DNA of 64,000 nucleotides from Chaenocephalus aceratus. Lineage: Eukaryota > Chordata > Actinopteri > Perciformes > Channichthyidae. Position 1 is the stretch's first letter; each line of letters begins with the position of its first letter. Shown here in pieces: positions 26,102 to 38,760 of the stretch. The position numbers and the translations under genes are program-made. Below the pieces are notes generated by a model. That model searched no databases. It saw nothing but the letters and a program-made list of their open reading frames with translations, and was not told the DNA's origin. Location: contig CM043799.1 in the NCBI GenBank assembly GCA_023974075.1, positions 5,752,928 to 5,816,927 on the forward strand. Direction: 5' to 3'.

Positions 26102-28729
26102 TCTGTGGCAAACAAACGTTACTTACACATTTGATTTTTATGATTTGTGTGTACATACAAATTGCCGTAAGTAAAAAGTTAATGTTAGGCTACAAACCAA
26201 CAACACACAAGGGTTAGGGTTAACCCTCCCCTGCAACTGCCACTTGGCCTCCGCCCAGTTCTGGATTAGTCATGAGGTGGGCGGTGTAGTCACTATAGCA
26301 ACAGAAAACGTTGTCTTTATCGTTGTCACTCTAACTAAGCTTAGACTTCTTACGTTAGTTAAAAATACTGTTCAAACTGAAAATCAGATTTCAATCAATG
26401 CATTACAGATTTGAGCATCAAAGCACAGTTTTATTAAAAACAGAACTGGAAGATGACGACAACAATTGTATCAAATCAACAATTATGGGTAATGGGTGTT
26501 AACAAAACTGTGATTTTAACATATCTTATATCTCAATATATTTGTGTTATACTGTGATTGTGGATTTTGTGTGTGTTTGCAGCCATGCTAGCTCTGGTCA
26601 GTCCTCTATTTTATATCCCAACAACTATTTGATGTATTGTCTATATTTATGTTAATATCCATGGTGCCACCAGTATGTAGCATAATACATTTGTTGATTA
26701 CATTTCTTAGACGGATGGATTTTCAATTAAATTTGGTTCAGACATGCATTCTCCCTGAATATTTAAAAAAAAAAAAATGGTATTCACATTGGTGATCCCT
26801 TACCTTTACATCTAGCCCCACCATCTGGACATACTTATAATTGTCCAAACCAAACATTTTTGATATATATATATTTCTAACTGGCAAATCTTGGCATCCT
26901 AATATGCAAATCAGTAATAGCATATTAACATTGGGACAATGGCATGCTGACATTAGCAATTAGCTCAAAGCACCACTGTGCACAAACAAACACAGCCTCA
27001 GACTGGTGCTAGCATGGCTAATTGTTAAGTCTATAAGCTGATATTCATGATGGGATACTTCTACATTTTATGTTTTTGGTGGGAATAAACTTTGTACTTT
27101 ACAAAATAAAGACATTTTCCAAACAGTATAAATATTTCTTTCTTTCTTTGCAGATTTCTTTAAATAGAAATCCCTTATTAGGAAAGAGGCTCCTTGAATG
27201 TGGCACACAGATAAATCGTGGCTATCGCAGGACTATCACAAGCAAAGCAATCCATTTGACTACAAATGCACCAATTACTCATTTAACTGAGAAGCACCAC
27301 AACGGGTGTTTGGTGTTGAAATTGACCTGATATAGAAGCTGGTCTTATTAATTTAAATATGATCTATAGCTTCAGCTATGAAGAATAAGTCAGTTTTGCT
27401 GCGTAGCAACGGCTGAAACTGCAATGAGCAACGTAATATTGCCATATTATACCGTTTTTGTGGGTTTTTCATTTCTTCACCAAACAAACAGTGCATAATG
27501 TAAACTAACGGCTATTTAAAGAGTTAACATTCTGATAATAAATTAATATCTGATAGTTGTTATCAAGACTAATAAAGTTGAAAAAAATCACTATATATTT
27601 TTATAGAAGTTTTTTAACGTGGCATGATTTTAATTCTCTAAATGCACAGGCCAACAAAGCAGCGACAAACTATAATGTGGGTCTTGGAAATCTGTACCAC
27701 TAGATGGCGACAGATGACCTCTTTTTTAAAACATGACAATTATCCACTGCCACCCAACACAGCTTTCACACTGAGACATGATCTCTTACTCTCAATATGA
27801 TAGGACCAATGAATTGATGAGGATTCATTAATGATATCAGTTAATATGCTCATGACTTAAGAGCAATGACAAGCCAATGAAAATGTGGCTTAATAACCAT
27901 GAGTTCCTTAAACTAAACTGTTAGACTTCCAATAACAACCAGGTGAAATAATAAAGTGTATTTTCCAAACTCTCAATGTACAAACACAGTCACTCAGCCC
28001 TGATATGTACTCCCTTTAAACCCAGGCAGACAGCAGCTGTATAATACTGCGGTACTTAAAGACTGAGACTGAGAAGCACTGATCAATAGAGTCATTTTCA
28101 GCAGTCTGAGAGATTATCCACCTCACTGCCCACTCATGACATACACATACACGCACACTGACATGCACGCACGCACGAAGACACCCACACAGACACAGAC
28201 ACACACACACGTCCTCCAGCCAACAGCCTCCTCAGACTGTCTGTGGATCCATATTTGTTTTACAGGACATTGACTGAGAATATGTTCCCTGTTTGATAAT
28301 GTCTGAAAGCTCCTTCCTGTCCTTCCTTACACCAGCCTGCCATTAGCTTTTCTCCCTAAAATATGGGTTTTTATTCAATCTTTTCCATTTGATTTACATT
28401 TTTGAAGGAACATTTGATCCTGTGAGGTGCATAAACTACAAGTGAATAAATAAATGTGGAAGTACACGTCGACCAAGTGTCAGTCAATTATGCGTTACAA
28501 ATGGACCTTTAGGTCACAATGGTGATATATAATTAGAGAGCGAGTTAAAATGATGATATAAGAGAGAAAAGTCACCATGTTAAAGTTAAAGTCCTTTTTT
28601 TGACACATCATCAAATACGTTGTTGTCAGAACTCCGTAGTAGTCAATCGTAACATCTGATCTATTTTTTTCTGAGGCCAATGAGCTTCCATACTTTAATG
28701 GCAGGTTGAAGGCTCCAGTCACTTATGGC
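26102..28729. other. Intergenic region, no gene recognised
   Basis: AT-rich intergenic sequence. It has an A run near 26766, a degenerate CA/CG-rich simple repeat at about 28140-28213 and no coherent exon or RNA gene. The 86-aa frame at 27070-27330 resembles nothing I know. Confidence 0.5.
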
Positions 28730-29985
28730 GCATTTCCACTGCAGTGCGTAGCACGGTTTAAGCGTGCCGTGCCCGGCCCGTTTTTTGTTGCGTTTCCACT
28801 AGGGGTAATTCCGGCTAACGGGTACTGTTTCACAGTTTTCTGGCTCTCCAAAATCGAGGTCTTTCCGGGCCAACAACCGGGCTGAGTATGCTAAACTAGA
28901 GAGAGAATCACTGGCAACTACAACAAAATGAACATATTTGTGATTTAATTGTAATACACGTTTCAAAATGATGTAACAACATTACTGATACCGGTTAGTA
29001 AAAACCATGAATTAATGCTTTGACAAGTCTGCAAACTTTTTAAAATGCGTGTTTTCTGAATGGAGATCAGCTGAGCTAACGTCCTTCTGGGACCCGAGGA
29101 AAAAAAGTGTCTTCCAATTTCCTTTTTTTTGTGATTTCCTACATATTTAGGGTTAAAAAAACATCTTGCAATTTATACTTTTTTTTATTTTTAAATGTTA
29201 CAGTATGTCCACTGTAGAGGACGTCGGGACCATATTAGTTTGAAAAGACAGCTAAAATGAACAGATGGACTATGTAACGCATAGTTATAGAGTGATATTA
29301 ATACACGAATACATTCACCTTTATTTAAAACATAAATAAGTAATTGATCTGAACATTGCTGTTTATTTGGTCACTAAAAAACTAGATTGGTTTTTGGTGA
29401 ATCTTTACAGATCTTCAAAGACTTTGTAGTCGATGTAGTGGGAAAAGTACCTCATTGACTCCAGTCGGCACGGGCTGTAGGGTCATCTTGACTAGTTTGA
29501 TGGATGTGATCTCCATTTTACCTTGCTCATAGAAACAAAGCTTGCATTCCTGAGGCAATTCTCATTTTTCATGGCTCCACTTAAAATAAAACAACAATAA
29601 GACATACATGCTACTCTTGGCCCACAGGGGGCCATCTCTTTCCAGCTCATCCCTATCTGTCTCTCTGTCTGTATCTGTGCGCTCATGGAGCCTCCTGCAA
29701 CTTTGAGAGCTCCAAATCTGAATCTCCCTTAACTATCTGGTAAAGAAAATGTCTGCTTCAGTTCCATCTCCTGCAACAATATTGAGTCATAAAGTCCATG
29801 AAGATGGTCCTGACGTCCACTAGAATGGACATTTATAAAAGAGCTGTTATTTGAAAACTTGAATTATTGAATTGCTTTCAGAACTAATTATATAGTTCCT
29901 CACATGTTAATAAACAAGAACATATATGATTTTCATGGTAAAAATTACAATTATTCAACAATATTTGACTTCTCCTGCTTCTATA
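28730..29985. other. Intergenic region; possible MITE remnant at 28730-28880
   Basis: Positions 28733-28880 (GGCGCATTTCCACTGCAGTG and following GC-rich sequence) look like one end of a fish non-autonomous element, but no partner end was found. The rest shows nothing. Confidence 0.4.
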
Positions 29986-31890
29986 TATCGTGTCAGTGGC
30001 CTCTGAATTTCTATCCACCAGGGCGTGCAATGATTTTGCCTTCTTTTTCACTGACAAAATTCAGAAAATCAGACAAGCAGTCAGTGCCTCTGCATCAGGA
30101 ACAGCAAATGTGTTGTCTCTGTGTCCACTTAACATCAATTCAGACATCATGACACAATTCCATCAGATTAATGATAAAAACCTAGAGGACATTATACAAC
30201 TTCTGAAGTCCTCCTCCTGCTGCCTTGATATTATTCCAACAGGATTTTTCAAAGATGTTTTGCCTTGCATGGCCTCAGAACTACTCCATATAGTAAACAA
30301 ATCTCTTCACTCAGGTATTTTTCCACAGGCCCTGAAAACTGCAGTCATTAAACCGCTCTTAAAAAAGAATAATCTAGATGCTTCAGTAATGAACAATTAC
30401 AGGCCCATATCAAACCTGCCATTTCTAGGTAAGATCATTGAAAAAGTTGTTTTTCAACAGTTGAGTAATTTCTTGCATTTAAATAACTGTTTCGATGTGT
30501 TCCAGTCAGGCTTTCGTCCAAACCACAGCACTGAGACTGCTCTTGTAAAGGTCTTTAATGACATCCACTTAAACATAGACAGTGGCAGAACTTCAGTGTT
30601 AGTATTATTAGATCTCAGTGCTGCGTTCGACACTGTTGACCACAACATATTACTAGACCGACTGGAAAACTGGGTGGGACTTTCGGAAACAGTTCTAAAT
30701 TGGTTTGAATCCTACTTAAAGGATAGAAACAACATTGTTTCTATAGGTAAATACACATCTGAGTTGACAAATATGACATGTGGGGTTCCTCAAGGCTCCA
30801 TCTCGGGGCCTCTTCTCTTTAACATCTACATGCTACCACTGGCTCAGATAATGAAGAACAACTAAATAAGTTACCATAGCTATGCAGATGACACACAAAT
30901 TTACGTAACAATTTCACCAGTAGACTATGCTCCAATTCAAACACTGAGTAAGTGCATTGAACAAATCAATGACTGGATGTGTCAGAACTTTCTCCAATTA
31001 AACAAAGATAAAACTGAGGTAATGGTTTTTGGAGCCAAGTCAGAACGTTTAAAAGTTAGCGCTGAGCTTCAGTGTGCAATGTTCAAACCAACAGATAAAG
31101 CCAGAAATCTAGGTGTAGTCATGGACTCTGATCTGAGTTTCAACAGTCACATTAAAACAGTTACTAAATCAGCCTACTATCACCTAAAGAATATATCTAG
31201 GATTAAAAGACTAATGTCACAGCAGGATTTGGAAAAACTTGTCCATGCCTTTATCTTCAGTAGACTCGACTACTGCAATGGTGTCTTCACAGGTCTCACT
31301 AAAAAATCTATTAGAAAGCTGCAGCTGATTCAGAACGCCGCTGCTCGAGTCCTCACTAACACTAAGAAAGTGGATCACATCACTCCAGTTCTGAAGTCTT
31401 TACACTGGCTTCCTGTGTGTCAAAGAATAGATTTCAAAAATATTGCTGCTGGTTTATAAAGCACTGAATGGTTTAGGCCCAAAATACATTACTGACCTCC
31501 TGCTAAATTATGAACCATCCAGATCTCTCAGGTCTTCAGGGACTGGTCAGCTTTCTGTTCCCAGAGTCAGAACTAAACATGGTAAAGCAGCGTTCAGTTA
31601 TTATGCTCCAAATATCTGGAACAAACTCCCAGAAACCTGCAGGTCCGCTGCAACTCTTACTACTTTTAAATCCAGGCTGAAGACTTTTCTTTTTGTCGCT
31701 GCTTTTAATTGAACTATTCATATCTTAAACTGCACTGTAACTTTTATCCATGTATTTTTTCTTTTAATGTTTATTTTATTAGCTTTTCTTTTTTAATGAT
31801 TAATGTCTTGTAAAGCACTTTGAATTGCCTTGTGTTGAAAAGTGCTATATAAATAAACTTGCCTGCCTTGCCTTGCCTGCCTTGCCTTGC
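29960..31890 (+). mobile_element. L2-like LINE, 5'-truncated, with reverse transcriptase
   Basis: The reading frame from about 29990 shows the reverse-transcriptase order: VIKPLLKK, NYRPISNLPF, SGFRPNHSTETAL, LDLSAAFDTVDH (motif A, catalytic Asp), GVPQGSISGPLLF (motif B) and YADDTQIY (motif C) near 30881. The C-terminal block follows (FSRLDYCNG, QNAAARVLTNT, LHWLPV, RLKTFLF). One in-frame TAA (30863-30865) lies just before motif C and one frameshift lies near 31440. The 3' end has a short tandem TTGCC-type tail at about 31858-31890. The endonuclease half is missing. It is a recent but dead copy. Confidence 0.9.
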
Positions 31891-32976
31891 CTTATATAAT
31901 GTTGTTTTTGGTATGCCAGCCATTTTGGATGAAAAGAAAGAGGAACTTCCCAGCATGCAATTTTAACCAATGACATATCACTGGAAATACCAGGATGTCC
32001 TCTGTACAGTACACCAGGGATTGATAGAGTAGCTCAAACGAATAAAAGGAGATGCATGTTAACAAAATGTCCACTACAGTGGGGCTGGGTCCCAGAAGGA
32101 TATGCTCCGACCGTCCACACTCACAACAACGGCCTACAGACATAAATAAACCAGCGACTGTATTCGCCATGACACAGGCAGTCTGTGGTTTGTACAAGAG
32201 CTGTATAATAGATTCTCTAAATAAAATAAATAATTCTCTCTATAGGGCGCTGGTTTGTACTAACCCACAATATTTACATGGATATAAGCCCCGCCCCCTC
32301 TCCAGCGCGTCCTGTTTGAATGACAGTCACAGGAGTAAACACAGCTGACAGCCGCGGTGAAACTCCAGCGATTATTAGAGCAATGTGAATATTGGCATCG
32401 CGTCCGTTGTGAACGCAGCATAATGCAGTTCAGAGACCAGACCACTGCTCTGACGCCTTTAAAGCAACTTCGAGATTTTAACAGTGTGAGGGGCCCAAAG
32501 GCCATGGTGTCCGACGTAGGCTACAATTATTTGTGGGGCATGATGACGGCCAGCCGCCGTGAAAATACCACCCTGGCCAATACTGTCCCACTCAGTCAGG
32601 TCAATACAGGCTGAACCTGGGTCAGTTGCTCATAGTCTACTCTAGACATCAGCAGCTGTCGGTTACAGTGAAGACTGTTAGCAATTCTTGAACCCTGAGA
32701 GCAGGAGAGACTGAAAAGAGTCAAGGGAAGCTTATAAAAGTTAACAGTATTTAATTACACAAAAGATGCGGTGGTGTACAAATGAAATGTGCGAGAGGAG
32801 GCTCTCTCCCCATGCGTCCAGTCAGCCGAGGTCAGGGAGAAGAAGAGAGGGTTTGCTCTTCCTGTGGTCATCCAAGGTCTTCTCCTATTGGCCGGCGTCG
32901 TCGGGGGGGCGGGTCCAATGCAATTCCAGACTTTTTGTTGCTAAATTACATCATTCTGGTGTCTGTGGTTCTATTT
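31891..32976. other. No gene recognised
   Basis: Contains unassigned frames, e.g. 32052-32348 and 32357-32614, without splice support or known motifs. It is bounded by the LINE tail and the DIRS element and is probably further unrecognised repeat. Confidence 0.4.
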
Positions 32977-33119
32977 TGTATATGGCTTCGCCCTCTAAGG
33001 CTGAAACACTTGTAGTCCACGCCCACCCGCAAGGTGGGCCCCACCCTCGGGCTTCCTTCCGGTATAAATAGGAAGGAGGCCCGACAATCTGCTCCCTCTT
33101 TTCTACAGTAAACCAGCAC

Positions 33120-33121
33120 AG

Positions 33122-33162
<41 letters not shown>

Positions 33163-33480
33163 TCAATCAATCAATCAATCAATCAATGTTTATTTATATA
33201 GCCCAATATCACAAATGTTACATTTGTCTCAGTGGTCTTCACAGTGTGTACAGAATATCAGTATGACAATACGACACCCTCTGTCCTTAGACCCTCACAT
33301 CGTACAAGGAAAAACTTCCGGAGAAAACCCACAGTTTAAAGGGAAAAATGGGAGATACCTCAGGGAGAGCAACAGAGGAGGGATCCCTCTCCCAGGATGG
33401 ACAGACGTGCAATAGATGCCGTGTGTAAATTACACAGTTACTGAAGCACAGCAATTGAGAATCATCATGACAACTGCGTC
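33120..33480 (-). mobile_element. LINE 3' tail inserted in the DIRS leader
   Basis: A tandem CAAT array (33121-33186) is followed by TTTATTTATATAGCCCAATA and a GC-richer segment with AACTTCCGGAGAAAACCC and GGGATCCCTCTCCCAGGATG. I recognise this as a common fish LINE 3' UTR read from its tail inward. No coding sequence is included. Confidence 0.6.
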
Positions 33481-33713
33481 TGTGATTGTCCCTCATGCGG
33501 CTCTGGGTTCATAATGAGTTATGACCTGCAGAGATAAAAGCAGTATGCGAATCCTGCCTGGGGTCAGAGCACGCGTATGCGGCTCTAAACCAGCAGGTAG
33601 CATACACACACTGCGCTCCCCTCCCCTCGGGCGACAGGAAGCGGAGAGCGGACGCTCTTGCTGCTGTGGCCGAGGAGGACGATTGGTCCGTCCAGGCTTA
33701 CGAGCCCGCGGAC

Positions 33714-33772
33714 GGGGCCGAGTGTCCCTGGGGCCGAGTGTCCCTGGGGCCGAGTGTCCCTGGGGCCGAGTG
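33714..33772 (+). repeat. 16-bp tandem repeat in DIRS gag region
   Basis: The unit GGGCCGAGTGTCCCTG occurs three times and then in part. Because 16 is not a multiple of three, each extra copy shifts the frame, which helps explain the broken gag reading. Confidence 0.85.
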
Positions 33773-33929
33773 CCGGGCAGGAGTCCGAAGAAAAAAACTC
33801 CTGCCCCGCCTCCCTCCACGGTTCACCGTTCGGTTCTCCCCTCCCTCCTCTCCCCTGGACGGGGGAGACAGAGTCGAAGCAGGGTGCCAGCTTGGCGGCC
33901 GAACATGCTTTCCCCCTCTCCGTCACCAC

Positions 33930-34260
33930 AGCGCGGCGGCGAATAACATCGCGCGGCTCTCCAACTCGGTGGGGACACTGGTAGAGCGGTCCACCACCAA
34001 GGCAGAGGAAATCAGCAAGGCGGCCAGCACAGCGCTCATTCTGTGCGCGTCCGTCGCTGTCTCCCAGGCGAGGATTTCCGCGTGGGTAACACAGATCCAG
34101 CGCCACCTCGGCTGACCCTCGGGCTGACCACCTCGGGCGTCTGTTACGGAGACGGCCAGAAAAGTGCTACTGGACGCTCCAATCAGCCCGGACGGGCTGT
34201 TCAGACCCCAGTTCCACGCCATGGTGGAGTTCATGAAGGCGGAACAGGCGGACGACATTC
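33930..34260 (+). pseudogene. DIRS gag-like protein remnant
   Basis: Pieces in neighbouring frames, NNIARLSNSVGTLVERST followed by VLLDAPISPDGLF and FHAMVEFMKAEQ, match the usual order of DIRS gag proteins (helical segment, then LLDAPI..., then F...V.EM). Stops and frameshifts separate them. Confidence 0.55.
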
Positions 34261-34551
34261 ACCAGCATGTACAGCTGGCTCCAGCCGGCTGAGCTGCCAC
34301 AGCGGCATCAACGCCCACAGCAGCCGCGGCGTCTATGCCGGCCACAGGAGGCCGCAAGCGGAGAGACGCCCACAGCAACCGCCTCGGCGTCAGACTCGCC
34401 CTTCGGCGGCTGCAGGGGCTCCGTCCCACGTCTCCGCTCCCACGCCACCCCAGAGACAGGGTCTCCCGGCGGTGAGTCAAAGGGGAGTGAGGCTACCCCG
34501 CTCCTGGTCTGCTCCGCGAGAGCCTCCGAGGAAGCAGAGCCGGTAATTAAG

Positions 34552-36335
34552 CCGGCTGCCACTAATCTGCTGATTAAGTACGGCAGGGCTCCCTGCAGAA
34601 GCCTGCTGGTTTTAACCTATCGGTTAATAACCTGCAGAGCTTGCGGCATTCCTCTGTCCGAGATACGCCTACATGGTCATAATAACCCATGAGCGCCGTT
34701 TTAACGCCTCATGTGGACAGCACTGCACACACCTCCACTCATCCCCTGAGCGTGTACACGCCTCATGATGACAGCCGGAGTGAAACGCAGCGTGTGGAGG
34801 CTTCCTCGCAGTCCTTTCGCGGCTGCCACTAATCTGTTGATTAAGTAGACAGCAGGGCTCGCTGCAGAAGCCTGCCGGTTTTAACCTCGGTTAATAACCT
34901 GCAGAGCTTGCGGCATTCCTCTGTCCGAGATACGCCTCCTACACACGGTCATAATAACCCATGAGCGCCGTTATAATGCCTCATTTGGGCAGCACTGCAC
35001 ACACCATCCATCCCCTGAGCGTGTACGCGCCTCATGATGAGAGTCGGAGTGAGACGCAGCGTGTGAAGGCCCCCGCGCAGCCCTTTTGGTCCAAGCTCAC
35101 CTTGGGTTGCCTCACGGGCAGGGGCGGCAGGGGCTCTGGTGTGGCTCGTCACCATGACGACCAAAAACACATCTCGAGCACGTGCGCCCGCTATCAGAGT
35201 TTTTCTCAGAGTGGCAGCGCGTGTGTCTGATGGACAGATGGATGAGCAGGCTGATCAGCAGAGGATACGTCCTGCAGTTCGCCTCTCCCCCCCCCCCACA
35301 GTTCAATGGGATACAAGAAACACTCCTGTCCTCCCAGAAGCTATGTCTTGCGCTCCAATCCGAGCTGCTGGAACTCCTGTTGAAACAGGATATCTCCAGG
35401 GTTCCTCAAAGGGAGGAAAATCAGGGGTTTTCACCCCCGTTATTTTTCTAATCCCGAAAAAGACCGGGGGAATGAGACATCCTCGATCTGTCAGTATTCC
35501 ACATGCTGACGATCAAACAGGTGCTGGACTGTGTTCACCAGGACGACTGGTTCACTTCCACCTGAAGGATGCATACTTCCACCTGAAGGATGCATATTTC
35601 CACGTACCCATCATCCCGAAACACAGGAAATTCCTGCGCTTTCTCATTTCAGGAAATATCAGACCAGACAATCGTCTGCCGTTCGGATATTTTCTGGCTC
35701 CTCGCATTTTTGTGTAGAGAAGGCTGGAGCCGCTACACAGAGGAGGGATGAGAGTGTGGTTTCCTCTGGACGACCTGCTATTTGCTGGCTCGCTCCAGGG
35801 AGGAAGTCGCTTTACAGACGGTACATCTCATATCGCATCTGTCAAAGCCTGGGTTTCATAATACATTGGAAGAAGAGCTGTCCTCTTCCCTCTCAGACAA
35901 ACGTTTATCTGGAGTGGAATTAAACTCAGCCAGCAGAGCGCGGCTCTCGCGGCAGCGAGTGGAGGAACTAACAGCTCTCCTCCGGCGTGTCACAACCCAC
36001 ACAGCCCTCTCCGGGACGCAGGTGCTCAGCGTTGGCGTCAGCTGGTCACGTGATGATCCCCCTGGGTCTCCCCCACAGGTGGAGTCTCCAGAGGTGGTTC
36101 ATTCGCTGCAGAAGCCTGCTGTTTTAACCTATTGGTTTATAGAGCTCGCGGCATTCCTCTGTCCCAGATACGCCTCCTACACACGGTCATAATAAATCCA
36201 CGAGCACCGTTATAACGCCTCGTGTGGACAGCATACACACACCTCTCATCCTCTGGGCGTGTACGCGCCTCATGATGAGAGACGGAGTGAGATGCAGCGT
36301 GTGGAAACTCCCTCGCAGCCCTTTTGCCTCACGGG
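34552..36335 (+). repeat. ~255-bp direct repeat, three copies, in DIRS
   Basis: Copies lie at about 34556-34820, 34822-35090 and 36100-36335. Each carries TTTTAACCT...GGTTAATA, CTTGCGGCATTCCTCTGTCC (or a close variant), CGGTCATAATAA and CGCCTCATGATGA. The first two are adjacent; the third lies about 1 kb downstream, after the reverse transcriptase. Confidence 0.8.
35480..36070 (+). pseudogene. DIRS reverse transcriptase remnant
   Basis: LKDAYFHVPIIPKHRKFLRF is the DIRS/Ty3-like RT motif A region. It is followed, after a frameshift, by LPFGYFLAPRIF (motif B-like) and by WFPLDDLLFAGS (the DD of motif C, with the region around it changed). The YFHLKDA segment is locally duplicated at 35557-35600. 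No continuous frame exists, so it cannot make an active enzyme. Confidence 0.75.
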
Positions 36336-36499
36336 CAGCGGCGGCGATGGCGTGGCTCGTCACCATGATGACCATTACGGCACATCACAGAGAAGCCTCT
36401 CCCCCCAGCAGTTCCATGGGATACAAGAAACACTCCTGTCATCACAGGAACAGTGTCTTGCGCGGTTTTTCCCCCCGCTATTTTTCTAAATCTCGGAAA

Positions 36500-36905
36500 A
36501 GAACGGGGGAGTCGCCCCGTTGCTGTACAATCAGACATGTGTTGATTTGCACAGACAACAGGCCACGGCTATGGAAGCAGCCTACCTCAATCGCCAGGGA
36601 GGAGTACGATCTGCGCAGCTTCTGAACGCAGCCAGGCGGCTGCTGTTCTGGGCGCGCACACACGTTGCTCTCCATCAGAGCAATGTATATTCCCGGCTAA
36701 TTGAACCGAGGGGCTCGCAGAACGCAGCAGCCATTATATGCGAGGAGTATGGAGACTCAGACCTGTGTCACGCACACTGGCGCCTCAGTGGGAATTGGCT
36801 TTGGTGTTACGTGCACTGAAGCAAAGCCCCATTTGAACCTGATCAGGTTCCCCTTAAACTGTTTTCAGCCAAAGTAGTATACTTTTGGCTCTATCAGAGA
36901 AAAGG
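36500..36905 (+). pseudogene. DIRS RNase H / connection region remnant
   Basis: One frame carries AYLNRQGGVRSAQLLNAARR and LLFWARTHVAL, a well-conserved DIRS segment in which YINRQGG is followed by Arg-rich helices. It stops at 36817 and the frame continues out of phase as LFSAKVVYFWLYQRKG. Confidence 0.65.
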
Positions 36906-36997
36906 GTGAGTGATGTGTCTGCTCTCTCTGTGGCTCCGTCATGCCTCCGGATCCAAGGAGATGGCAGTTCAGCTGTTTTATGTCCTAACCCGGCTTC

Positions 36998-37420
36998 ATG
37001 CCTAAGGTCATATCAAGCTCTTTTAGGTCGAGAGTGATCACCCTGGATGGCTTCTTTCCCCCTCCTCACAGGTCGGAGGAAGAAGCCACGTCTCATCTCC
37101 TCTGTCCTGTGCGCGCGCTGTCCTGCTATGTGGCGCGCACGGCGGCCTGGCCCCGTTCTCAGCGCCTGTTTGTGCACTATAGAGAGCGCTCGATCGGGCA
37201 GCCTCTGTCTGCACAACGGCTGTCACACTGGCTGTGTGAGGCTGTGTCGCAGGCATATGTCTCCTCTGGGGTGGAGCCCCCGGAGAACATCAATACGCAC
37301 TCCACCAGAGGAATGTCCTCCTCCACGGCTTTGCACGGAGGAATTGTCAGTGGAAGACATTTGCACTGCTGCATCTTGGTCTTCCCCCTGTTCATTTATT
37401 CATTTTTATTTGAGGGATGT
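36998..37420 (+). pseudogene. DIRS tyrosine recombinase remnant
   Basis: The C-terminal integrase-like part shows LCPVRALSCYV, then SAQRLSHWLCEAVSQAY and NINTHSTRGMSSSTAL, the His-x-x-Arg box of tyrosine recombinases. An out-of-frame continuation gives EDICTAASWSSP...FYLRDV, which should hold the catalytic Tyr region. DIRS elements use this enzyme instead of a DDE integrase. A frameshift near 37340 inactivates it. Confidence 0.8.
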
Positions 37421-37680
37421 CTCCCATTCCTCTCTGACACACCCTGTACTGGGTGTCCTGTCAGAGTGAGTGACATCAGGGATCCAGCGGTGCGCCTCTC
37501 TCCTGCCTCTCGGCACGCGGAGAGCGGCCCTTTTTCCCTCTTATAGGAGGGATGTTCCTTTTTCCTCTGACACACTTTGTACGGAGTGCCTGGTCAGAGT
37601 GAGTGACGTCAGGGATCCAGCTGAGCGCTCTCCTACCTGTCTGACACGCAGAGAGCTGCTGTTCCCCCTCTATGATCGCA
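37390..37680 (+). repeat. ~145-bp imperfect tandem duplication in DIRS 3' region
   Basis: Two copies, each with GAGGGATGT, TCTGACACAC, GTCAGAGTGAGTGA and CAGGGATCCAGC, lie side by side after the recombinase remnant. Confidence 0.75.
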
Positions 37681-38252
37681 GGATAAGGTGGGACCTTCGT
37701 CTCTACTTTCTCACAGCGGCCGGTATGTATTGTTCCCAGCCTTCACCCCGTCAGGAAAGATAGGCATGTTTTGCTATGTTCAGGGACGGTGATGCGCCAT
37801 TACGCATGGCACAACAGGCAGGGGGTGTTATTGAGCAGGTGTGTCTGTGCTTCTAGTGCCGGGCGGACCCAGTGGGGAGCAGACTACATCATGCTTCGCC
37901 CTTAACCGAATAGCGATAGCCTTAGAGGGCGAAGCCATATACGAAAAAGAACTGAGGTTACCTACTGTAACCCAGCTTCTATGAGTAAATGGCGCAGCCC
38001 TCTAAGCGCTGGGCCCCACTGGCTCTACGAATAGCTGAAGAAAAGTTGTGTTGTATGGGAGCAGATTGTCGGGCCTCCTTCCTATTTATACCGGAAGGAG
38101 GCCCGAGGGTGGGGCCCACCTAGCAGGTGGGCGTGGACTACAAGTGTTTCAGTGCTGCGCGGGGGCGCAGGGGGATTACCCAATAGCGATAGCCTTAGAG
38201 GGCTGCGCCATTTACTCATAGAAACTGGGGTTACAGTAGGTAACCTCAGTCA

Positions 38253-38760
38253 TTTAAACATTCCCTAATAAACGTGATTTCAGCATCAGTGTTAATCCCA
38301 GTGTGTTTAGGGTACAACATCACGTCATTTCACCTTCTATTCCCGGTTTGAAAACGTAGCATTTCGCCACATGCTAATACTAACCGGAAATGAAGAATTT
38401 CCAGAATGAAAGTGTTAATAGTTAGTGTGAGCTTCCGGTTTTTTCAGAATAAAACTGATTTAAATGAAATACTAGTATAATAGTAATATAATAAAAGTGT
38501 CACATTTATTTTAATTTCTAACAAAACCAACCAAACTAAGGCCACGAGGCTTGGTGCTTAATTCGTTTTTTGGGTCATTCCATAATTGGAGGACAATTTA
38601 GACACCAAGATTTTTGAAAAATGAACCTTTTATTTTATAAAAATGTTTTATGTATATAGGAAAAACAGACAATAAACCATTAAAAAAAGTGATTTTCCCA
38701 GCTAGGCATCAAATGTATATTTTCAAATGAAGAATTACCCCTGTTACTCTAATTATAGTA
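38253..38760. other. No gene recognised
   Basis: AT-rich spacer between the DIRS element and the CACTA-type element. It has a short inverted relation around TTTTAATCAAATA-like sequences but nothing assignable. Confidence 0.4.

Larger units (their letters stand above)
32977..38252 (+). mobile_element. DIRS-type tyrosine-recombinase retrotransposon, decayed
   Basis: The architecture is diagnostic. An inverted terminal repeat at 33001-33097 matches 38057-38152 in reverse complement (CTTCCGGTATAAATAGGAAG, including a TATA-like box). An internal complementary region at 37916-38010 repeats both element edges: 37921-37943 pairs with 32977-33000, and 37950-38008 pairs with 38191-38250. In between lie a gag-like segment, a DIRS reverse transcriptase, an RNase H-region remnant and a tyrosine recombinase, all on the + strand but broken by frameshifts, stops and internal duplications. 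A LINE 3' tail is inserted at about 33120-33480. Confidence 0.88.

Noticed and set aside
27070..27330. 86-aa frame downstream of a T-rich tract resembling an exon
   Set aside because: No known motif, no partner exons, and the sequence around it is ordinary AT-rich intergenic DNA.
33521..34692. Several overlapping 100-170 aa GC-rich frames on both strands
   Set aside because: They are alternative frames across the broken DIRS gag region. Only the fragments matching the DIRS gag order were kept.
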